The notes: generated from the letters alone by a model not told the origin. 64,000 nt of DNA from Paraliobacillus ryukyuensis (GCF_003315295.1 NZ_QNRI01000001.1:124001-188000), one strand, 5' to 3'; shown: positions 25,792 through 36,118, counted from the first letter of the stretch. A program made the numbers and translations.

Positions 25792-27153
25792 ATGATTTCC
25801 AAAATTTTAGTAGCTAATCGTGGTGAAATTGCTGTTCGAATCATTCGTGCGTGTAAAGAGTTGGAGATCGAAACAGTAGCTATATATTCTGAAGCTGATC
25901 GTGATGCCTTACATGTTCAAATGGCTGATGAAGCATATTGTGTTGGACCGCGTTTTAGTAAAGATAGTTATTTAAATTTTACCAATATTATGAGCGTGGC
26001 GACTTCTACTGGAGTTGACGCAATACATCCAGGATATGGATTTTTATCAGAAAATGCTGATTTTGCAGAAATTTGTACCAAGTGTAATATTACTTTTGTT
26101 GGACCTAGCGCTTATGCGATTCAAAAAATGGGCACGAAAGATGTTGCCAGAGAGACCATGAAACAAGCAGGCGTACCAATTGTTCCAGGTTCGGAAGGAA
26201 TTATCGAAAGTGAAGAAAAAGCGATGTCTATCGCAGAAGAAATTGGTTATCCTGTTATTATCAAAGCGACTGCTGGTGGTGGGGGTAAAGGAATCCGAAT
26301 TGCTCGCACAGAAGAAGAGCTTTTGAAAGGTTTACGTGTCACCCAGCAAGAAGCAGAGCAAGCTTTTGGTAACCCGGGTGTATATGTAGAGAAATTCATT
26401 GAAGATTTCTCTCATGTGGAAATTCAGGTGTTAGCAGATAATCATGGTAATGTGATTCATTTGGGAGAAAGAGATTGTTCGATTCAACGCCGAATGCAGA
26501 AGTTGATTGAAGAAACACCATCCCCAGCTATTAACCCATCTATTCGTGAAGAAATGGGCGCTGCTGCGGTAAAAGCAGCAAAAGCTGTCAACTATTCTGG
26601 CGCAGGAACAATTGAATTTATCTTTGATAAAGCAGAAAATGCCTTTTATTTTATGGAAATGAATACTCGAATTCAAGTGGAGCATCCTGTTACAGAGATG
26701 GTCACGGGTGTAGATTTAATTAAAGAACAAATTAATGTGGCGAACAATGAAACACTTTCACTAGCTCAAGAAGACGTAACTTTTAAGGGTTGGGCAATAG
26801 AATGTCGTATAAATGCAGAAAACCCATGGAAGAATTTTATGCCTTCTCCTGGAAAAATTGATATGTACTTACCTCCTGGTGGTTTAGGTGTTCGTGTAGA
26901 TTCTGCAGCATATTCTGGATATAGTATTCCGCCTTATTATGATTCGATGATTGCTAAATTAATCGTTCATGGATCAACGAGAAAAGAAGCCATTAATCGA
27001 ATGAAAAGAGCGTTAAGTGAATTTATGGTAGAAGGAATTGCAACCACTATTCCATTTCATTATCAGATGATGGAGCATGAAGTATTTAATAGTGGAGATT
27101 TTAATACGAAATTTTTGGAGAAATATACTATAATAGAAGAAGAAAAAAATTAA
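25792..27153 (+). CDS. accC: Biotin carboxylase subunit of acetyl-CoA carboxylase
   Basis: Carboxylates the biotin of AccB using ATP and bicarbonate. The 453-residue protein has the biotin carboxylase N-domain ([17 protein letters not shown]), an ATP-grasp domain with the glycine-rich loop GGGGKGIR, the metal-binding [15 protein letters not shown] motif and the C-terminal domain. AAGGAGAG precedes the ATG. Length is standard, with no fusion to the carrier. The accA and accD genes are not in the window, as in B. subtilis. Confidence 0.96.
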   Translation: MISKILVANRGEIAVRIIRACKELEIETVAIYSEADRDALHVQMADEAYCVGPRFSKDSYLNFTNIMSVATSTGVDAIHPGYGFLSENADFAEICTKCNITFVGPSAYAIQKMGTKDVARETMKQAGVPIVPGSEGIIESEEKAMSIAEEIGYPVIIKATAGGGGKGIRIARTEEELLKGLRVTQQEAEQAFGNPGVYVEKFIEDFSHVEIQVLADNHGNVIHLGERDCSIQRRMQKLIEETPSPAINPSIREEMGAAAVKAAKAVNYSGAGTIEFIFDKAENAFYFMEMNTRIQVEHPVTEMVTGVDLIKEQINVANNETLSLAQEDVTFKGWAIECRINAENPWKNFMPSPGKIDMYLPPGGLGVRVDSAAYSGYSIPPYYDSMIAKLIVHGSTRKEAINRMKRALSEFMVEGIATTIPFHYQMMEHEVFNSGDFNTKFLEKYTIIEEEKN

Positions 27154-27193
27154 ATTTCCATGGTTAAAAAAACTCTAAAAGGAGTGAACCTTA

Positions 27194-27589
27194 ATGAGTG
27201 ATCACACAGTTCTCAATGTAAGTGAAGATGTAAATTTAGGAAAAGTTGAGATCGCACCTGTAGTTATTGAAGTAATTGCTGGTATTGCAACAAATGAAGT
27301 GGCTGGAGTATCATCTACTCGTGGTAATTTTGCATCTGGAGTGGTTGAACGATTTGGTAAAAAAGCACATGGAAAAGGAATTAAAGTTGAATTAGCAGAC
27401 ACTGGTGTTGCTATTGATGTGTTTGTTGTTTTAGATTATGGTGTTAGTATTCCTGCAATTGCAGAAAAAGTGCAAGAGAATATCAGGCAAGCTTTGAAAA
27501 ACATGACAGCTTTGGAAATTCAAGAGATCAATGTACATGTTGTTGCCATGAAAATGGATGCAAAAGATGAGATAGATGAAGAAGTTTAG
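27194..27589 (+). CDS. yqhY: Asp23/Gls24 family protein YqhY
   Basis: A 131-residue Asp23/Gls24-family protein, recognised from VIEVIAGIATNEVAGV, FGKKAHGKGIKVELAD and VNVHV-type ends. In B. subtilis YqhY follows accBC and its loss disturbs acetyl-CoA carboxylase activity, so a regulatory link to fatty acid synthesis is likely. AAAGGAGTG precedes the ATG. It is followed by a terminator and then nusB. Confidence 0.9.
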   Translation: MSDHTVLNVSEDVNLGKVEIAPVVIEVIAGIATNEVAGVSSTRGNFASGVVERFGKKAHGKGIKVELADTGVAIDVFVVLDYGVSIPAIAEKVQENIRQALKNMTALEIQEINVHVVAMKMDAKDEIDEEV

Positions 27590-27602
27590 AGCTAGTTTGC
27601 TA

Positions 27603-27641
27603 AGACCTTGAAAGAGAACAACTCTCTTCCAAGGTCTTTTC
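27603..27641 (+). terminator. Terminator after yqhY
   Basis: GACCTTGAAAGAG pairs with CTCTCTTCCAAGGTC with a small bulge, followed by TTTTCGTCTT. Confidence 0.8.
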
Positions 27642-27762
27642 GTCTTCATAGTCATTTACTTTTGGGAAGCAGCTATGGCTTTTTCTGTTTATATTCGTTA
27701 TGATGGAGTTAAAACTATTTATAGTATATGTTGTTTACATATGAAACAAGGAGAATGAAGAG

Positions 27763-28146
27763 ATGAATCGTAGGAATGCAAGAGAGAAGGCCTTTCAAAT
27801 ACTTTTCTCTATAGATAATGAAAGTTTTGAACCGAAAGAGGCTATAAATAACGTGTTAGATGAAGAAGAAGTTCAGTCTGATTTTTTAACGATGTTAATT
27901 TTGGGAGTTCACCAAAATAAAGCTGAAATAGATGAGAAAATAACAAAAAACCTAGAAAAATGGAGTTTAAGTCGAATAGCGACAGTAGAACGAACGTTGT
28001 TACGCATTGCTACTTTCGAGATGTTTTATGAATTAGAAACGCCTTATGGTGTAGCGATTAACGAAGCAGTGGAGTTAGCTAACGTTTACGGAGATGATAA
28101 GTCTGGGAAATTCATTAATGGCGTGTTATCAAAAATGATTCAATAG
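27763..28146 (+). CDS. nusB: Transcription antitermination factor NusB
   Basis: All-helical RNA-binding protein that, with NusE, binds boxA in rRNA leaders. The 127-residue protein starts MNRRNAREKAFQILF and carries the typical TVERTLLRIATFEM and PYGVAINEAVELANVYGDD segments of NusB. AAGGAG precedes the ATG. It begins a run of closely packed genes: folD, xseA, xseB and ispA. Confidence 0.95.
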   Translation: MNRRNAREKAFQILFSIDNESFEPKEAINNVLDEEEVQSDFLTMLILGVHQNKAEIDEKITKNLEKWSLSRIATVERTLLRIATFEMFYELETPYGVAINEAVELANVYGDDKSGKFINGVLSKMIQ

Positions 28147-28158
28147 GGGGGCGCTCAT

Positions 28159-29016
28159 ATGGCGGCAGAGATCATTTATGGAAAGCAATTAGCTGAAGAA
28201 TTTCGATTAGAAATGAAACATTTGGTTGATGAGTTAAAGTTAAAAGGAATTCATCCAAAACTAACTGTTATTCTAATTGGAAAAGATCCGGCCTCGCAAT
28301 CATACGTGAAAGGAAAACAAAAAGCTTCTGATTTTTTAGGATTGGAATCAGAGGTGATTACATTACCTACTGAAACGTCCGAACAAGAATTACTTCAACG
28401 AATTGACGAGTTGAATAACGACAATAAAGTTGACGGTATCCTTGTTCAACTACCGTTACCTCGACATATTGACGAACAAAAAGTTATTGAGGCCATCACT
28501 CCTGAAAAAGATGTGGATGGCTTTCATCCGATGAACATTGGTAGAATGATGACAGGAAAAGCAACGTTTCTCCCATGTACGCCTTACGGTATTATTCACA
28601 TGATAAAAGCTAAGAATATCTCGATTGATGGAAAGCACGCAGTCATTCTAGGTCGAAGTAATATTGTGGGAAAACCTGTTGGACAATTGTTGCTAAATGA
28701 AAACGCAACGGTTACGTATTGCCATTCTAGAACCAAAAATATAGAAGATTATATAAAAACAGCTGATATATTAATTGTTGCAGTTGGAAAACAAGCATTT
28801 GTCCATGGTGACCAAATTAAAGAAGGAGCAGTAGTGATTGATGTTGGTGTAAATCGTACGGACAGTGGATCATTAGTAGGGGATGTTGATTTTGACTCTG
28901 CAAAACAAAAGGCTGCTTACCTTACTCCTGTGCCCGGTGGAGTAGGGCCAATGACAATCACCATGCTGTTGCATAACACAATTAAAGCAGCAAAACAAAG
29001 ACATGCTAAAAGGTAG
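28159..29016 (+). CDS. folD: Bifunctional methylenetetrahydrofolate dehydrogenase/cyclohydrolase
   Basis: Interconverts 5,10-methylene-, methenyl- and 10-formyl-tetrahydrofolate with NADP. The 285-residue protein has YVKGKQKASDFLG with the catalytic Lys, the DGILVQLPLP and DVDGFHPMNIGR signatures, a Rossmann segment VILGRSNIVGKPVGQLL and the C-terminal TPVPGGVGPMT. Length and motifs are complete. The stop codon TAG is followed directly by the first possible xseA start. Confidence 0.96.
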   Translation: MAAEIIYGKQLAEEFRLEMKHLVDELKLKGIHPKLTVILIGKDPASQSYVKGKQKASDFLGLESEVITLPTETSEQELLQRIDELNNDNKVDGILVQLPLPRHIDEQKVIEAITPEKDVDGFHPMNIGRMMTGKATFLPCTPYGIIHMIKAKNISIDGKHAVILGRSNIVGKPVGQLLLNENATVTYCHSRTKNIEDYIKTADILIVAVGKQAFVHGDQIKEGAVVIDVGVNRTDSGSLVGDVDFDSAKQKAAYLTPVPGGVGPMTITMLLHNTIKAAKQRHAKR

Positions 29017-30375
29017 ATGGTACTAATGCACGATAACTATTTAACGGTTAGTGCGCTTACTAAATATATCAAACGAAAATTTGAATTAGACAATCACTTA
29101 ACCGAAGTGTGGTTAAAAGGGGAAATATCAAATTTCAAACATCACAGTAGAGGTCATATGTATATGACCATGAAAGATGATCGGTCACGAATTAGTGCAG
29201 TGATGTTTGCTGGAAACAATCGTTCACTCAAGTTTCTCCCCGAAAATGGGATGCAAGTATTGATCAAAGGACAAGTGGGTGTTTATGAACCACAAGGGAA
29301 TTATCAGTTGTACATTCAACAAATGGAACCAGATGGTATTGGAGCTCTTTATGTAGCCTTTGAGCAATTAAAAGAGAAATTAGATAATGAAGGATTATTT
29401 AGTGAATCTCTAAAAAAAGCTTTACCAACCTATCCGAAACATATTGGAGTAGTCACTTCTCCGACTGGGGCGGCTATTCGAGATATCTTAACTACGATAC
29501 AACGTAGATATCCAATTGCAGATATAACGATTTTTCCTGCACTTGTGCAAGGCGAACAAGCTCCTGTGTCTGTCGCGTCAGCAATTCAGTTAGCCAACAA
29601 AAATGATCTTGCTTTAGATGTGTTAATTGTCGGTCGTGGTGGAGGCTCGATTGAAGAGTTGTGGGCATTTAATGATGAACGTGTTGCTCGAGCTGTTGCT
29701 AATTCAATCATTCCTGTTATTTCCGGGGTTGGCCATGAAACAGATGTAACAATTACGGATTTCGTTGCTGATGTACGTGCGGCTACCCCAACTGGTGCTG
29801 CTGAGGTAGCCGTTCCTTCTAAAGACGATGTACAACAACATTTAAACAATTTAAATCGTACGATGTCACGTGGCTTAGAGTACTTAATGAATCATTCCAA
29901 AAATCACTTGAATCGATTAAAGAAAAGCTATGCTTTTCGTTATCCAGCCCAATTGTTAAACCAAAAAGAGCAGGAATTGGACAAAAATATTGAGCGACTA
30001 ACAAAATCTAGTCTATCGAGTCAAGAAAACTTATTAAAAACGTTCAGTCAACTCAATCAACGCTTGGAAAACCAACATCCTGAGAAACAAGTTCAGACTA
30101 CTAAAAAAGAACTGGCTCAATTATTTAATCGACAAAGCCGAGCAATGAATCAACTATATACGGCGTATAATCAGAAGTTTATTCGTCAGTTAGATAAACT
30201 AGAAGTGTTAAGCCCACTTCATACAATGAAACGGGGTTATGCTATCACATACCGTGAAGACGGTTCACTAATTCAATCAACCAAACAGGTACAACCTGGA
30301 GATGCAATTACTGTTAAAGTGAAGGATGGATCACTGGATTGTCATGTGTGGGGTATAGAGGAGGAGAAAAAATGA
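29017..30375 (+). CDS. xseA: Exodeoxyribonuclease VII large subunit
   Basis: Catalytic subunit of exonuclease VII, which degrades single-stranded DNA from both ends. It has an N-terminal OB-fold ([40 protein letters not shown]), the catalytic core with [26 protein letters not shown] and [27 protein letters not shown], and a long coiled-coil C-terminus. About 452 residues. The start could also be the ATG at 29026; a weak AAAAGG lies ahead of both. It overlaps xseB by four bases. Confidence 0.94.
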   Translation: MVLMHDNYLTVSALTKYIKRKFELDNHLTEVWLKGEISNFKHHSRGHMYMTMKDDRSRISAVMFAGNNRSLKFLPENGMQVLIKGQVGVYEPQGNYQLYIQQMEPDGIGALYVAFEQLKEKLDNEGLFSESLKKALPTYPKHIGVVTSPTGAAIRDILTTIQRRYPIADITIFPALVQGEQAPVSVASAIQLANKNDLALDVLIVGRGGGSIEELWAFNDERVARAVANSIIPVISGVGHETDVTITDFVADVRAATPTGAAEVAVPSKDDVQQHLNNLNRTMSRGLEYLMNHSKNHLNRLKKSYAFRYPAQLLNQKEQELDKNIERLTKSSLSSQENLLKTFSQLNQRLENQHPEKQVQTTKKELAQLFNRQSRAMNQLYTAYNQKFIRQLDKLEVLSPLHTMKRGYAITYREDGSLIQSTKQVQPGDAITVKVKDGSLDCHVWGIEEEKK

Positions 30376-30602
30376 CGCAAGAAGAACTGTCTTTTGAAGA
30401 AGCAATGCAACAATTGGAAACAATTGTAGAAAAACTTGAAGAAGGAGACGTTCCATTAGAAAAAGCTATTCAGTATTATCAAGAAGGCATGAAGTATTCC
30501 AAAATTTGTAGTGACAAATTAGCTAATGTAGAAAAACAAATGACACAAATTATGAATGAGCAGGGAGAAACCAAGCCATTTATGATCCAGGAGGAGGAGT
30601 AG
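30372..30602 (+). CDS. xseB: Exodeoxyribonuclease VII small subunit
   Basis: Small helical partner of XseA. The 76-residue protein shows the family signature [25 protein letters not shown], with the last part [18 protein letters not shown]. The ATG at 30372 follows AGGAGGAG and overlaps the end of xseA (ATGA), so production of the two subunits is coupled. Its stop is directly followed by the ispA ATG. Confidence 0.94.
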   Translation: MTQEELSFEEAMQQLETIVEKLEEGDVPLEKAIQYYQEGMKYSKICSDKLANVEKQMTQIMNEQGETKPFMIQEEE

Positions 30603-31487
30603 ATGGCCCAATCACTCACTTCATTTTTTAAGGATAAAGAAGAACGAATAACAGAAAAATTAATTGACACGGTAGCTAAATTATCTATTCCTGAAACCTT
30701 AAAAGAATCAATGCTTTATTCCATTCAAGCTGGTGGAAAAAGACTTCGTCCACTTTTAATGATAGCAAGTTGTGAATCCTATCAAGGTAGAGATGAACAT
30801 GTACTAAATGTAGCAATAGCACTAGAAATGATTCATACATATTCACTTATTCATGATGACCTGCCAGCAATGGACAATGATGATGTAAGAAGAGGAAAAC
30901 CAACAAATCACCGTAAGTTTGATGAAGCAACAGCTATTTTAGCTGGAGATGCATTACTCACGTACAGTTTCGATGTTATTGCGTCTGATCTACACTTAAC
31001 GGATCAACAAAAGGTTTATATCTTGAAGCGGTTAGCTGAGGCTAGTGGACCAAAAGGAATGGTAGCTGGTCAATCATTGGATATGCATGCAGAGGATGAG
31101 GAACTTTCTTTAGACCATTTGGAACGAATCCATCAGTTGAAAACGGGACAACTGCTTGAGTTTGCTGTCGAAATTGGCGCTTACATTGGTGGTGCTAATG
31201 ATGAAGAGTTATATGCTCTCCGTGACTATGGTTATTATCTTGGTTTAATTTTTCAAGTTCAAGATGACATACTTGATGTAATCGGTGATCAAGAACTTAT
31301 TGGCAAACCAATTGGTAGTGATGAAATCAACAAGAAAAGCACTTATCCAAAACTACTTGGACTCGAAGGTGCGATTGAAAAGAAAAAACACTATTTAGTG
31401 AAAGCCAAAGAAGCGCTGGTTAAAGCTAATCTTTCTACTTCCCTACTAGAATCATTTGTGACACACATTAGCGAAAGGGATGCATAG
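30603..31487 (+). CDS. ispA: Farnesyl diphosphate synthase (geranyltranstransferase)
   Basis: Makes farnesyl diphosphate from IPP and DMAPP/GPP for undecaprenyl phosphate and quinone synthesis. The 294-residue protein has both aspartate-rich motifs: HDDLPAMDNDDVRRGKPTNH and the second QDDILDVIGD. GGKRLRP, which binds IPP, is also present. It starts one base after the xseB stop with GGAGGAG upstream. It is followed by OLE RNA and not by dxs, which would be next in B. subtilis. Confidence 0.96.
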   Translation: MAQSLTSFFKDKEERITEKLIDTVAKLSIPETLKESMLYSIQAGGKRLRPLLMIASCESYQGRDEHVLNVAIALEMIHTYSLIHDDLPAMDNDDVRRGKPTNHRKFDEATAILAGDALLTYSFDVIASDLHLTDQQKVYILKRLAEASGPKGMVAGQSLDMHAEDEELSLDHLERIHQLKTGQLLEFAVEIGAYIGGANDEELYALRDYGYYLGLIFQVQDDILDVIGDQELIGKPIGSDEINKKSTYPKLLGLEGAIEKKKHYLVKAKEALVKANLSTSLLESFVTHISERDA

Positions 31488-31560
31488 TTCACAAATTCAA
31501 AAAATGGAAGCAACCGATAATTGAAAAAAAATCACTTATATGTTATTATTAAAAATATAA

Positions 31561-32164
31561 TAGGAATGGTGCAGTATTCTAGTCGGTTCTCCGTTTCTGA
31601 AGGCGGGCCTAAAAATCCGCCAAAGGGCACATCGATGAAGTTCCTTGTGCCGGCTTGAGGCGCCCAGCCTTGGGTTGGTGCTGGGAGTTAAGGTTGCAGG
31701 GCGATCCACAAAGGCATGTGGGCGATGACCCTGCTTCCGCGGAGGCCCATCTCTGTGGTAAGTCAATGCCAAAGCAATTACCATGGACTGGGGTATGAAC
31801 CTACGTAATAGGAGAGAGGGAATCTTATTCGTAGCGTAGCCTGCCTTGAGTGGTGTCCGAGGGGATGACACTAGTGAATGCGAGATTTGGTGGCCACTGA
31901 TCACTGCATTTTTAACTGTCTGAAATCGGCACTGCAAAAGAGGCTAGGGAGCGGTTAAGAGCTGCTGAGGAAATCTCCTAGACTGTTCCATCGGACGTTT
32001 AAAAGGGATTATAGTACGGACTAAGTGGCAATCCAGTCTAGCTATTGGTAACAAAGCTAAGATGCGTTTAAAGGGGAACCGCCAGAATGGCAACATTCGG
32101 TACGTATCTGGGAAAACCTACTGGACCTAAGCCGTAGTTTTTACCTTTTAAATGACCATTCCAA
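31561..32164 (+). ncRNA. ole: OLE RNA (ornate, large, extremophilic RNA)
   Basis: A roughly 604-base, markedly GC-richer non-coding block directly between ispA and a gene for an OapA-like membrane protein, the diagnostic setting of OLE RNA. GGAATGGT (31563-31570) pairs exactly with ACCATTCC (32155-32162), closing the whole block, and the enclosed length agrees with the roughly 610-base class. Numerous internal complementary segments are visible, for example GGGCACATCGATGAAG facing CTTGTGCC. No sensible reading frame crosses it. OLE RNA forms a membrane-bound complex with OapA and is tied to tolerance of alcohol, cold and magnesium stress in Bacillus halodurans. I have not aligned it to the family model. 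Confidence 0.88.
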
Positions 32165-32197
32165 CTACATAGTGAAATTACAATGAGGTATCTATAA

Positions 32198-32803
32198 ATG
32201 GCGAAATCGGAATCGCAAATAAGAAAGTCGATAAAATTTAGTTTAAGTATTGCCGTTATCACATTTGTGTTAGCGGCTATTTTTTCTGTCATATCGTCCT
32301 CTATCTTAAGCGAAGTTATGTGGATCTTCGGGCTTATTATTGTATTAGCAATTGTTTTGATCGGAATTATCTTTGATATGCTTGGAATTGCTGCTACAGC
32401 TGCTGATGAAGTTCCTTTTCATGCAATGGCCGCAGAGAAAGTAAACGGTTCCAAAGAAGCGATTCAAATCGTTCGTAACGCAGATCGATTTGCTAGTTTC
32501 TGTAACGATGTGATCGGTGATATATCTGGTGTTATTAGTGGTACTGCCTCAGCAATTGTTGTATTACAATTAGCAAATGTTTTTGGGCAAGGGGAAGGTT
32601 CGACGCTTCAACTTACGATATCTGTTATTATGACTAGTTTTGTAGCCGCATTGACTGTTGGTGGCAAAGCACTTGGGAAATACTACGGGATCCATTCTTC
32701 GACAAAAATTATTTTTTTTGCAGGAAAAGTTATCTCGTTTATCGAAAATAGGTTAAGTATACGAATCTTAACTCCGAAAAAAAGTATCAAAAAAAGGAAC
32801 TAA
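32198..32803 (+). CDS. oapA: OLE-associated membrane protein OapA
   Basis: A 201-residue membrane protein that lies 34 bases after OLE RNA. Hydrophobic segments fall at about 16-38, 41-63, 105-128 and 130-155, and the conserved central stretch EVPFHAMAAEKVNGSKEA, then RNADRFASFCNDVIGDISG, lies between them. In Bacillus halodurans the protein binds OLE RNA and places it at the membrane. Identification rests on the location beside OLE and the membrane profile, with sequence features I associate with the family. GAGG lies 10 bases before the ATG. yqxC follows within five bases. Confidence 0.85.
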   Translation: MAKSESQIRKSIKFSLSIAVITFVLAAIFSVISSSILSEVMWIFGLIIVLAIVLIGIIFDMLGIAATAADEVPFHAMAAEKVNGSKEAIQIVRNADRFASFCNDVIGDISGVISGTASAIVVLQLANVFGQGEGSTLQLTISVIMTSFVAALTVGGKALGKYYGIHSSTKIIFFAGKVISFIENRLSIRILTPKKSIKKRN

Positions 32804-32807
32804 TGTG

Positions 32808-33632
32808 ATGGCAAATAAAGTGAGATTAGACAGTTTATTAGTAGAACGTGGATTGATTGAAACGAGGGAAAAAGCAAAACGAACCATTATGGCCGGTCTA
32901 GTCTTTTCAGATTCACAACGATTGGACAAACCTGGCATGAAAGTTACTTCAGATATTCCTCTAGAAGTGAAAGGAAAATTAATTCCTTATGTAGGTAGAG
33001 GCGGTCTGAAATTGGAAAAGGCGTTAACAGAATTTCAAATTGACATGAATAATAAAGTGATGGTAGATATTGGTTCTTCTACTGGAGGTTTTACAGACTG
33101 CGCTTTACAAAATGGTGCAAGCAGATGTTATGCTGTTGATGTAGGTTATAATCAATTAGATTGGAAGTTACGCAATGATCCACGTGTTGTCGTAATGGAA
33201 AGAACAAATTTTAGATATGCAACAAAAGACATGTTTTTATTTGAAACACCTAATTTTGCTAGCATCGATGTGTCGTTTATATCTTTAAAGCTAATTCTTC
33301 CTGTATTAAAAACTATTTTAGATCCTAATAGTGAAGTCGTTGCGCTAATTAAGCCGCAATTTGAAGCTGGCAAAGAACAAGTTGGAAAAAAAGGTATTGT
33401 ACGAGATGCTCGTGTGCATCATCAAGTAGTAACAAATATTATTTCATTTGCAGCGAAAGAAAACTTTAAATTGAAAAATTTAACCTTTTCACCAATAACA
33501 GGTGGAGATGGAAATATTGAATTCTTAGCTCATTTTTCTTGGAATAATGAACAACACGAGGCATTTAATGCGCATGATTTAGAGGAACAAATCAACCAAG
33601 TAATTAAAAATGCACACCTAGCTCATAACTAG
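32808..33632 (+). CDS. yqxC: TlyA-family rRNA methyltransferase
   Basis: S4-domain plus methyltransferase protein of the TlyA/FtsJ class, likely a 2'-O-methyltransferase acting on rRNA. The S4 domain occupies about 5-66 (RLDSLLVERGLIETREKAKR), followed by the SAM-binding VDIGSSTGGFTDCALQNGA and VSFISLKLILPVL, with IKPQFEAGKEQVGKKGIVRD further on. About 274 residues. A GTG at 32805 directly before the ATG is an alternative start. The target site in Bacillus is not established. Confidence 0.9.
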   Translation: MANKVRLDSLLVERGLIETREKAKRTIMAGLVFSDSQRLDKPGMKVTSDIPLEVKGKLIPYVGRGGLKLEKALTEFQIDMNNKVMVDIGSSTGGFTDCALQNGASRCYAVDVGYNQLDWKLRNDPRVVVMERTNFRYATKDMFLFETPNFASIDVSFISLKLILPVLKTILDPNSEVVALIKPQFEAGKEQVGKKGIVRDARVHHQVVTNIISFAAKENFKLKNLTFSPITGGDGNIEFLAHFSWNNEQHEAFNAHDLEEQINQVIKNAHLAHN

Positions 33633-33646
33633 ACAGAAGAAGTGAG

Positions 33647-33681
33647 GAGCTGTTTATCTCAAACAAAAACAGCTCATTTTT
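33647..33681 (+). terminator. Terminator after yqxC
   Basis: GAGCTGTTT pairs with AAACAGCTC, followed by ATTTTTG. It separates yqxC from argR. Confidence 0.82.
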
Positions 33682-33712
33682 GTATGTGTAGAATGAAAAG
33701 GAGGTTTGACTA

Positions 33713-34162
33713 TTGACTAAGGGACAACGTCACATAAAAATTCGTGAATTAATAACACAAAATGATATTGAAACCCAAGATGAATTGGTAGATACACTCC
33801 GTGAATTAGGTTACAATGTAACACAAGCTACAGTATCCCGTGATATTAAAGAGCTCCATTTAGTAAAAGTCCCTATGACGGATGGTCGTTATAAGTACAG
33901 CTTGCCTGCTGATCAGCGTTTTAATCCTCTTGAAAAGCTCAAGCGTTTGATGCGAGATGCATTTATCCGAGTGGAGGAAGCTGACAATTTCTTAGTATTA
34001 AAAACTTTGCCAGGTAATGCGAATGCGATTGGTGCTTTAATTGACAACCTTGATTGGGAAGAAATTCTTGGAACGATATGTGGTGATGATACAATACTTA
34101 TTATTTGTAAAACTGCAGCTCATTCTGAAGAGATAAAAAATCGTTTTTTAGAGATGTTATAG
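33713..34162 (+). CDS. argR: Arginine repressor ArgR/AhrC
   Basis: Arginine-dependent regulator of arginine synthesis and breakdown. The 149-residue protein has the N-terminal winged helix ([29 protein letters not shown]) and the C-terminal hexamerisation and arginine-binding domain ([15 protein letters not shown], then [12 protein letters not shown]). The start is TTG at 33713 with AAGGAGG in good position; no ATG is available nearby. Order yqxC-argR-recN is conserved in Bacillus. Confidence 0.95.
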   Translation: MTKGQRHIKIRELITQNDIETQDELVDTLRELGYNVTQATVSRDIKELHLVKVPMTDGRYKYSLPADQRFNPLEKLKRLMRDAFIRVEEADNFLVLKTLPGNANAIGALIDNLDWEEILGTICGDDTILIICKTAAHSEEIKNRFLEML

Positions 34163-34199
34163 TTAAGTAAATTCTAACAATAAAGTGAGGTAAACGTTC

Positions 34200-35933
34200 A
34201 TGCTAACCGAGCTTTCCATAAAAGACTTTGCCATAATTGAAGAAACAACAATTACGTTTAAAGACGGCTTAACCGTATTAACTGGGGAAACTGGTGCAGG
34301 AAAATCAATAATAATTGATGCCATACAACTCCTCACTGGTGGAAGAGGTTCAGCGGAATTCGTTCGTCATGGTGCTAAAAAAGCAAGTTTAGAGGGCCTT
34401 TTTACGGTAGAAGACCGTTCACACGCAGTATATTCGGTAGGAGAAGCATTTGGCGTTGATATTGATGGGAATGGAATGATTGTATTATCTCGTACCATCA
34501 GTGCAAATGGAAAGAGTATTTGCCGTGTAAACGGTCACTTAGTAACTTTGGCTATATTAAAAGAGTTTGGAAAAGTATTAATTGATATTCATACGCAACA
34601 CGAGACACAATCTTTAATGGATGTTGATCGACATATTGCGTTATTAGACTTATACAATTATAAAGAAATGGAAGAAGCCAAACAAGATTATTCCCCTCTT
34701 TTTGACAAATTCACTACGTTACAAAATCGCTATAAACAATTAAATGAAAATGAACAAGAAATGGCTCAAAGACTTGATTTATTAAAATTTCAATTAAACG
34801 AACTTCTAGAAGCTAATTTATCACCAGGCGAAGACGAGGCCCTAAGAGAAGAAAGAGAAAGACTTACGAATTATGAAAAAATATTCACTGGGGTAAATGA
34901 AGCTTACCAAGCGCTAAGTGGTGAACAACGTGCGATTGATTGGTTAGGGCTTGCGTTATCTGGTCTAGAAAAAGCAAGTGAGTACGAAGCAACGCTTGTG
35001 GAAAAGAAAGAACAGTTTCTTAGTCATTTTTATCTGATTGAAGAACTCTCCATCGATCTTCGCAACTTTATTGATTCTTTAGAATTTAATTCTAATCGAT
35101 TAAATGAAGTAGAAAGTAGATTAAATGAGATTGATCGGCTCCAAAGGAAGTACGGCACTACTGTTGATGCCATGTTGGAATATGCTTCTACGATTGAAGA
35201 TGAAATCGATGAATTAGAGGATAAGGATACATCGATTGAAAAGTTAGACCATGATTTAAAAGAAGTTGGAAAAGACTTATTAGTGGAGGCTAAGCACCTT
35301 CATGATTTGAGAATCCAAGCTGCTCACGATTTAAAACAAGTAATTCATGAAGAACTAAAGGATTTATATTTAGAAAAGGCTACGTTTGACGTTGATATCG
35401 CTATTAAAAAAGGTAAAGACGACACAATTCAACTGGATGGAATGCCAGTTCAACTAGGTGAAAGTGGATTTGATAAAGTTAGATTTTTAATTTCCACAAA
35501 TCCTGGCGAACCAGTGAAAGATATGAATAAGGTTGCTTCTGGTGGTGAATTGTCACGCATTATGCTCGCAATAAAAAAAATATTTGCGCGACATCAAGGT
35601 GTTACGAGTGTAATTTTTGATGAAGTGGATACTGGTGTCAGCGGAAGAGTCGCCCAAGCTATTGCAGAAAAAATATTTACAATATCTGTTGGTTCACAAG
35701 TTCTTTGTATCACACATCTTCCGCAAGTAGCATCAATGGCAGATACTCATTTATTTATTGAAAAAGAAATTAAGGGCGAAAGAACCTTAACTTCAGTCAA
35801 TGAATTAACAAGAGATGAACGAATTACAGAAATCGGAAGAATGGTTACAGGTACAGAATTAACAGCTACTTCTAGAGAACACGCACGTGAATTAATTGAA
35901 CAAGCAGAGCAATTTAAACAATTAAATAAATAA
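34200..35933 (+). CDS. recN: DNA repair protein RecN
   Basis: SMC-like ATPase recruited early to double-strand breaks. The 577-residue protein has Walker A GETGAGKS (29-36), long coiled-coil arms (about 150-370), the ABC signature VASGGELSRIMLA and Walker B SVIFDEVDTGVSG. It starts 37 bases after argR with GTGAGG upstream, and is followed by a terminator. No clear LexA box was found before it. Length and motifs are complete. Confidence 0.95.
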   Translation: MLTELSIKDFAIIEETTITFKDGLTVLTGETGAGKSIIIDAIQLLTGGRGSAEFVRHGAKKASLEGLFTVEDRSHAVYSVGEAFGVDIDGNGMIVLSRTISANGKSICRVNGHLVTLAILKEFGKVLIDIHTQHETQSLMDVDRHIALLDLYNYKEMEEAKQDYSPLFDKFTTLQNRYKQLNENEQEMAQRLDLLKFQLNELLEANLSPGEDEALREERERLTNYEKIFTGVNEAYQALSGEQRAIDWLGLALSGLEKASEYEATLVEKKEQFLSHFYLIEELSIDLRNFIDSLEFNSNRLNEVESRLNEIDRLQRKYGTTVDAMLEYASTIEDEIDELEDKDTSIEKLDHDLKEVGKDLLVEAKHLHDLRIQAAHDLKQVIHEELKDLYLEKATFDVDIAIKKGKDDTIQLDGMPVQLGESGFDKVRFLISTNPGEPVKDMNKVASGGELSRIMLAIKKIFARHQGVTSVIFDEVDTGVSGRVAQAIAEKIFTISVGSQVLCITHLPQVASMADTHLFIEKEIKGERTLTSVNELTRDERITEIGRMVTGTELTATSREHARELIEQAEQFKQLNK

Positions 35934-35943
35934 TAATAGTGCC

Positions 35944-35979
35944 AAAAGACGACGTATTTATGCGTTGTCTTTTATTTTT
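35944..35979 (+). terminator. Terminator of recN
   Basis: AAAAGACGACG pairs with CGTTGTCTTTT (one G-U pair) around an 8-base loop, then ATTTTTAT. Confidence 0.82.
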
Positions 35980-36118
35980 ATCTAATACAAAATTTTTATG
36001 CAGATGTGGAAATCATCTCCGCTTTTTCTGTACTTTGCAGGGTTTAAAAACGACATTGTAAGGTGACATTAGAAATACAGAAAAAATAAAATGGGTTAAG
36101 GAACGAGGAGCGTGAAGC

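Noticed and set aside
31536-31937. 133-codon minus-strand frame across OLE RNA
   Set aside because: The block is explained by a structured RNA; the frame has odd composition and no ribosome site.
32068-32292. 74-codon minus-strand frame at the OLE 3' end and oapA start
   Set aside because: Antisense to OLE RNA and the OapA start; no translation signals.
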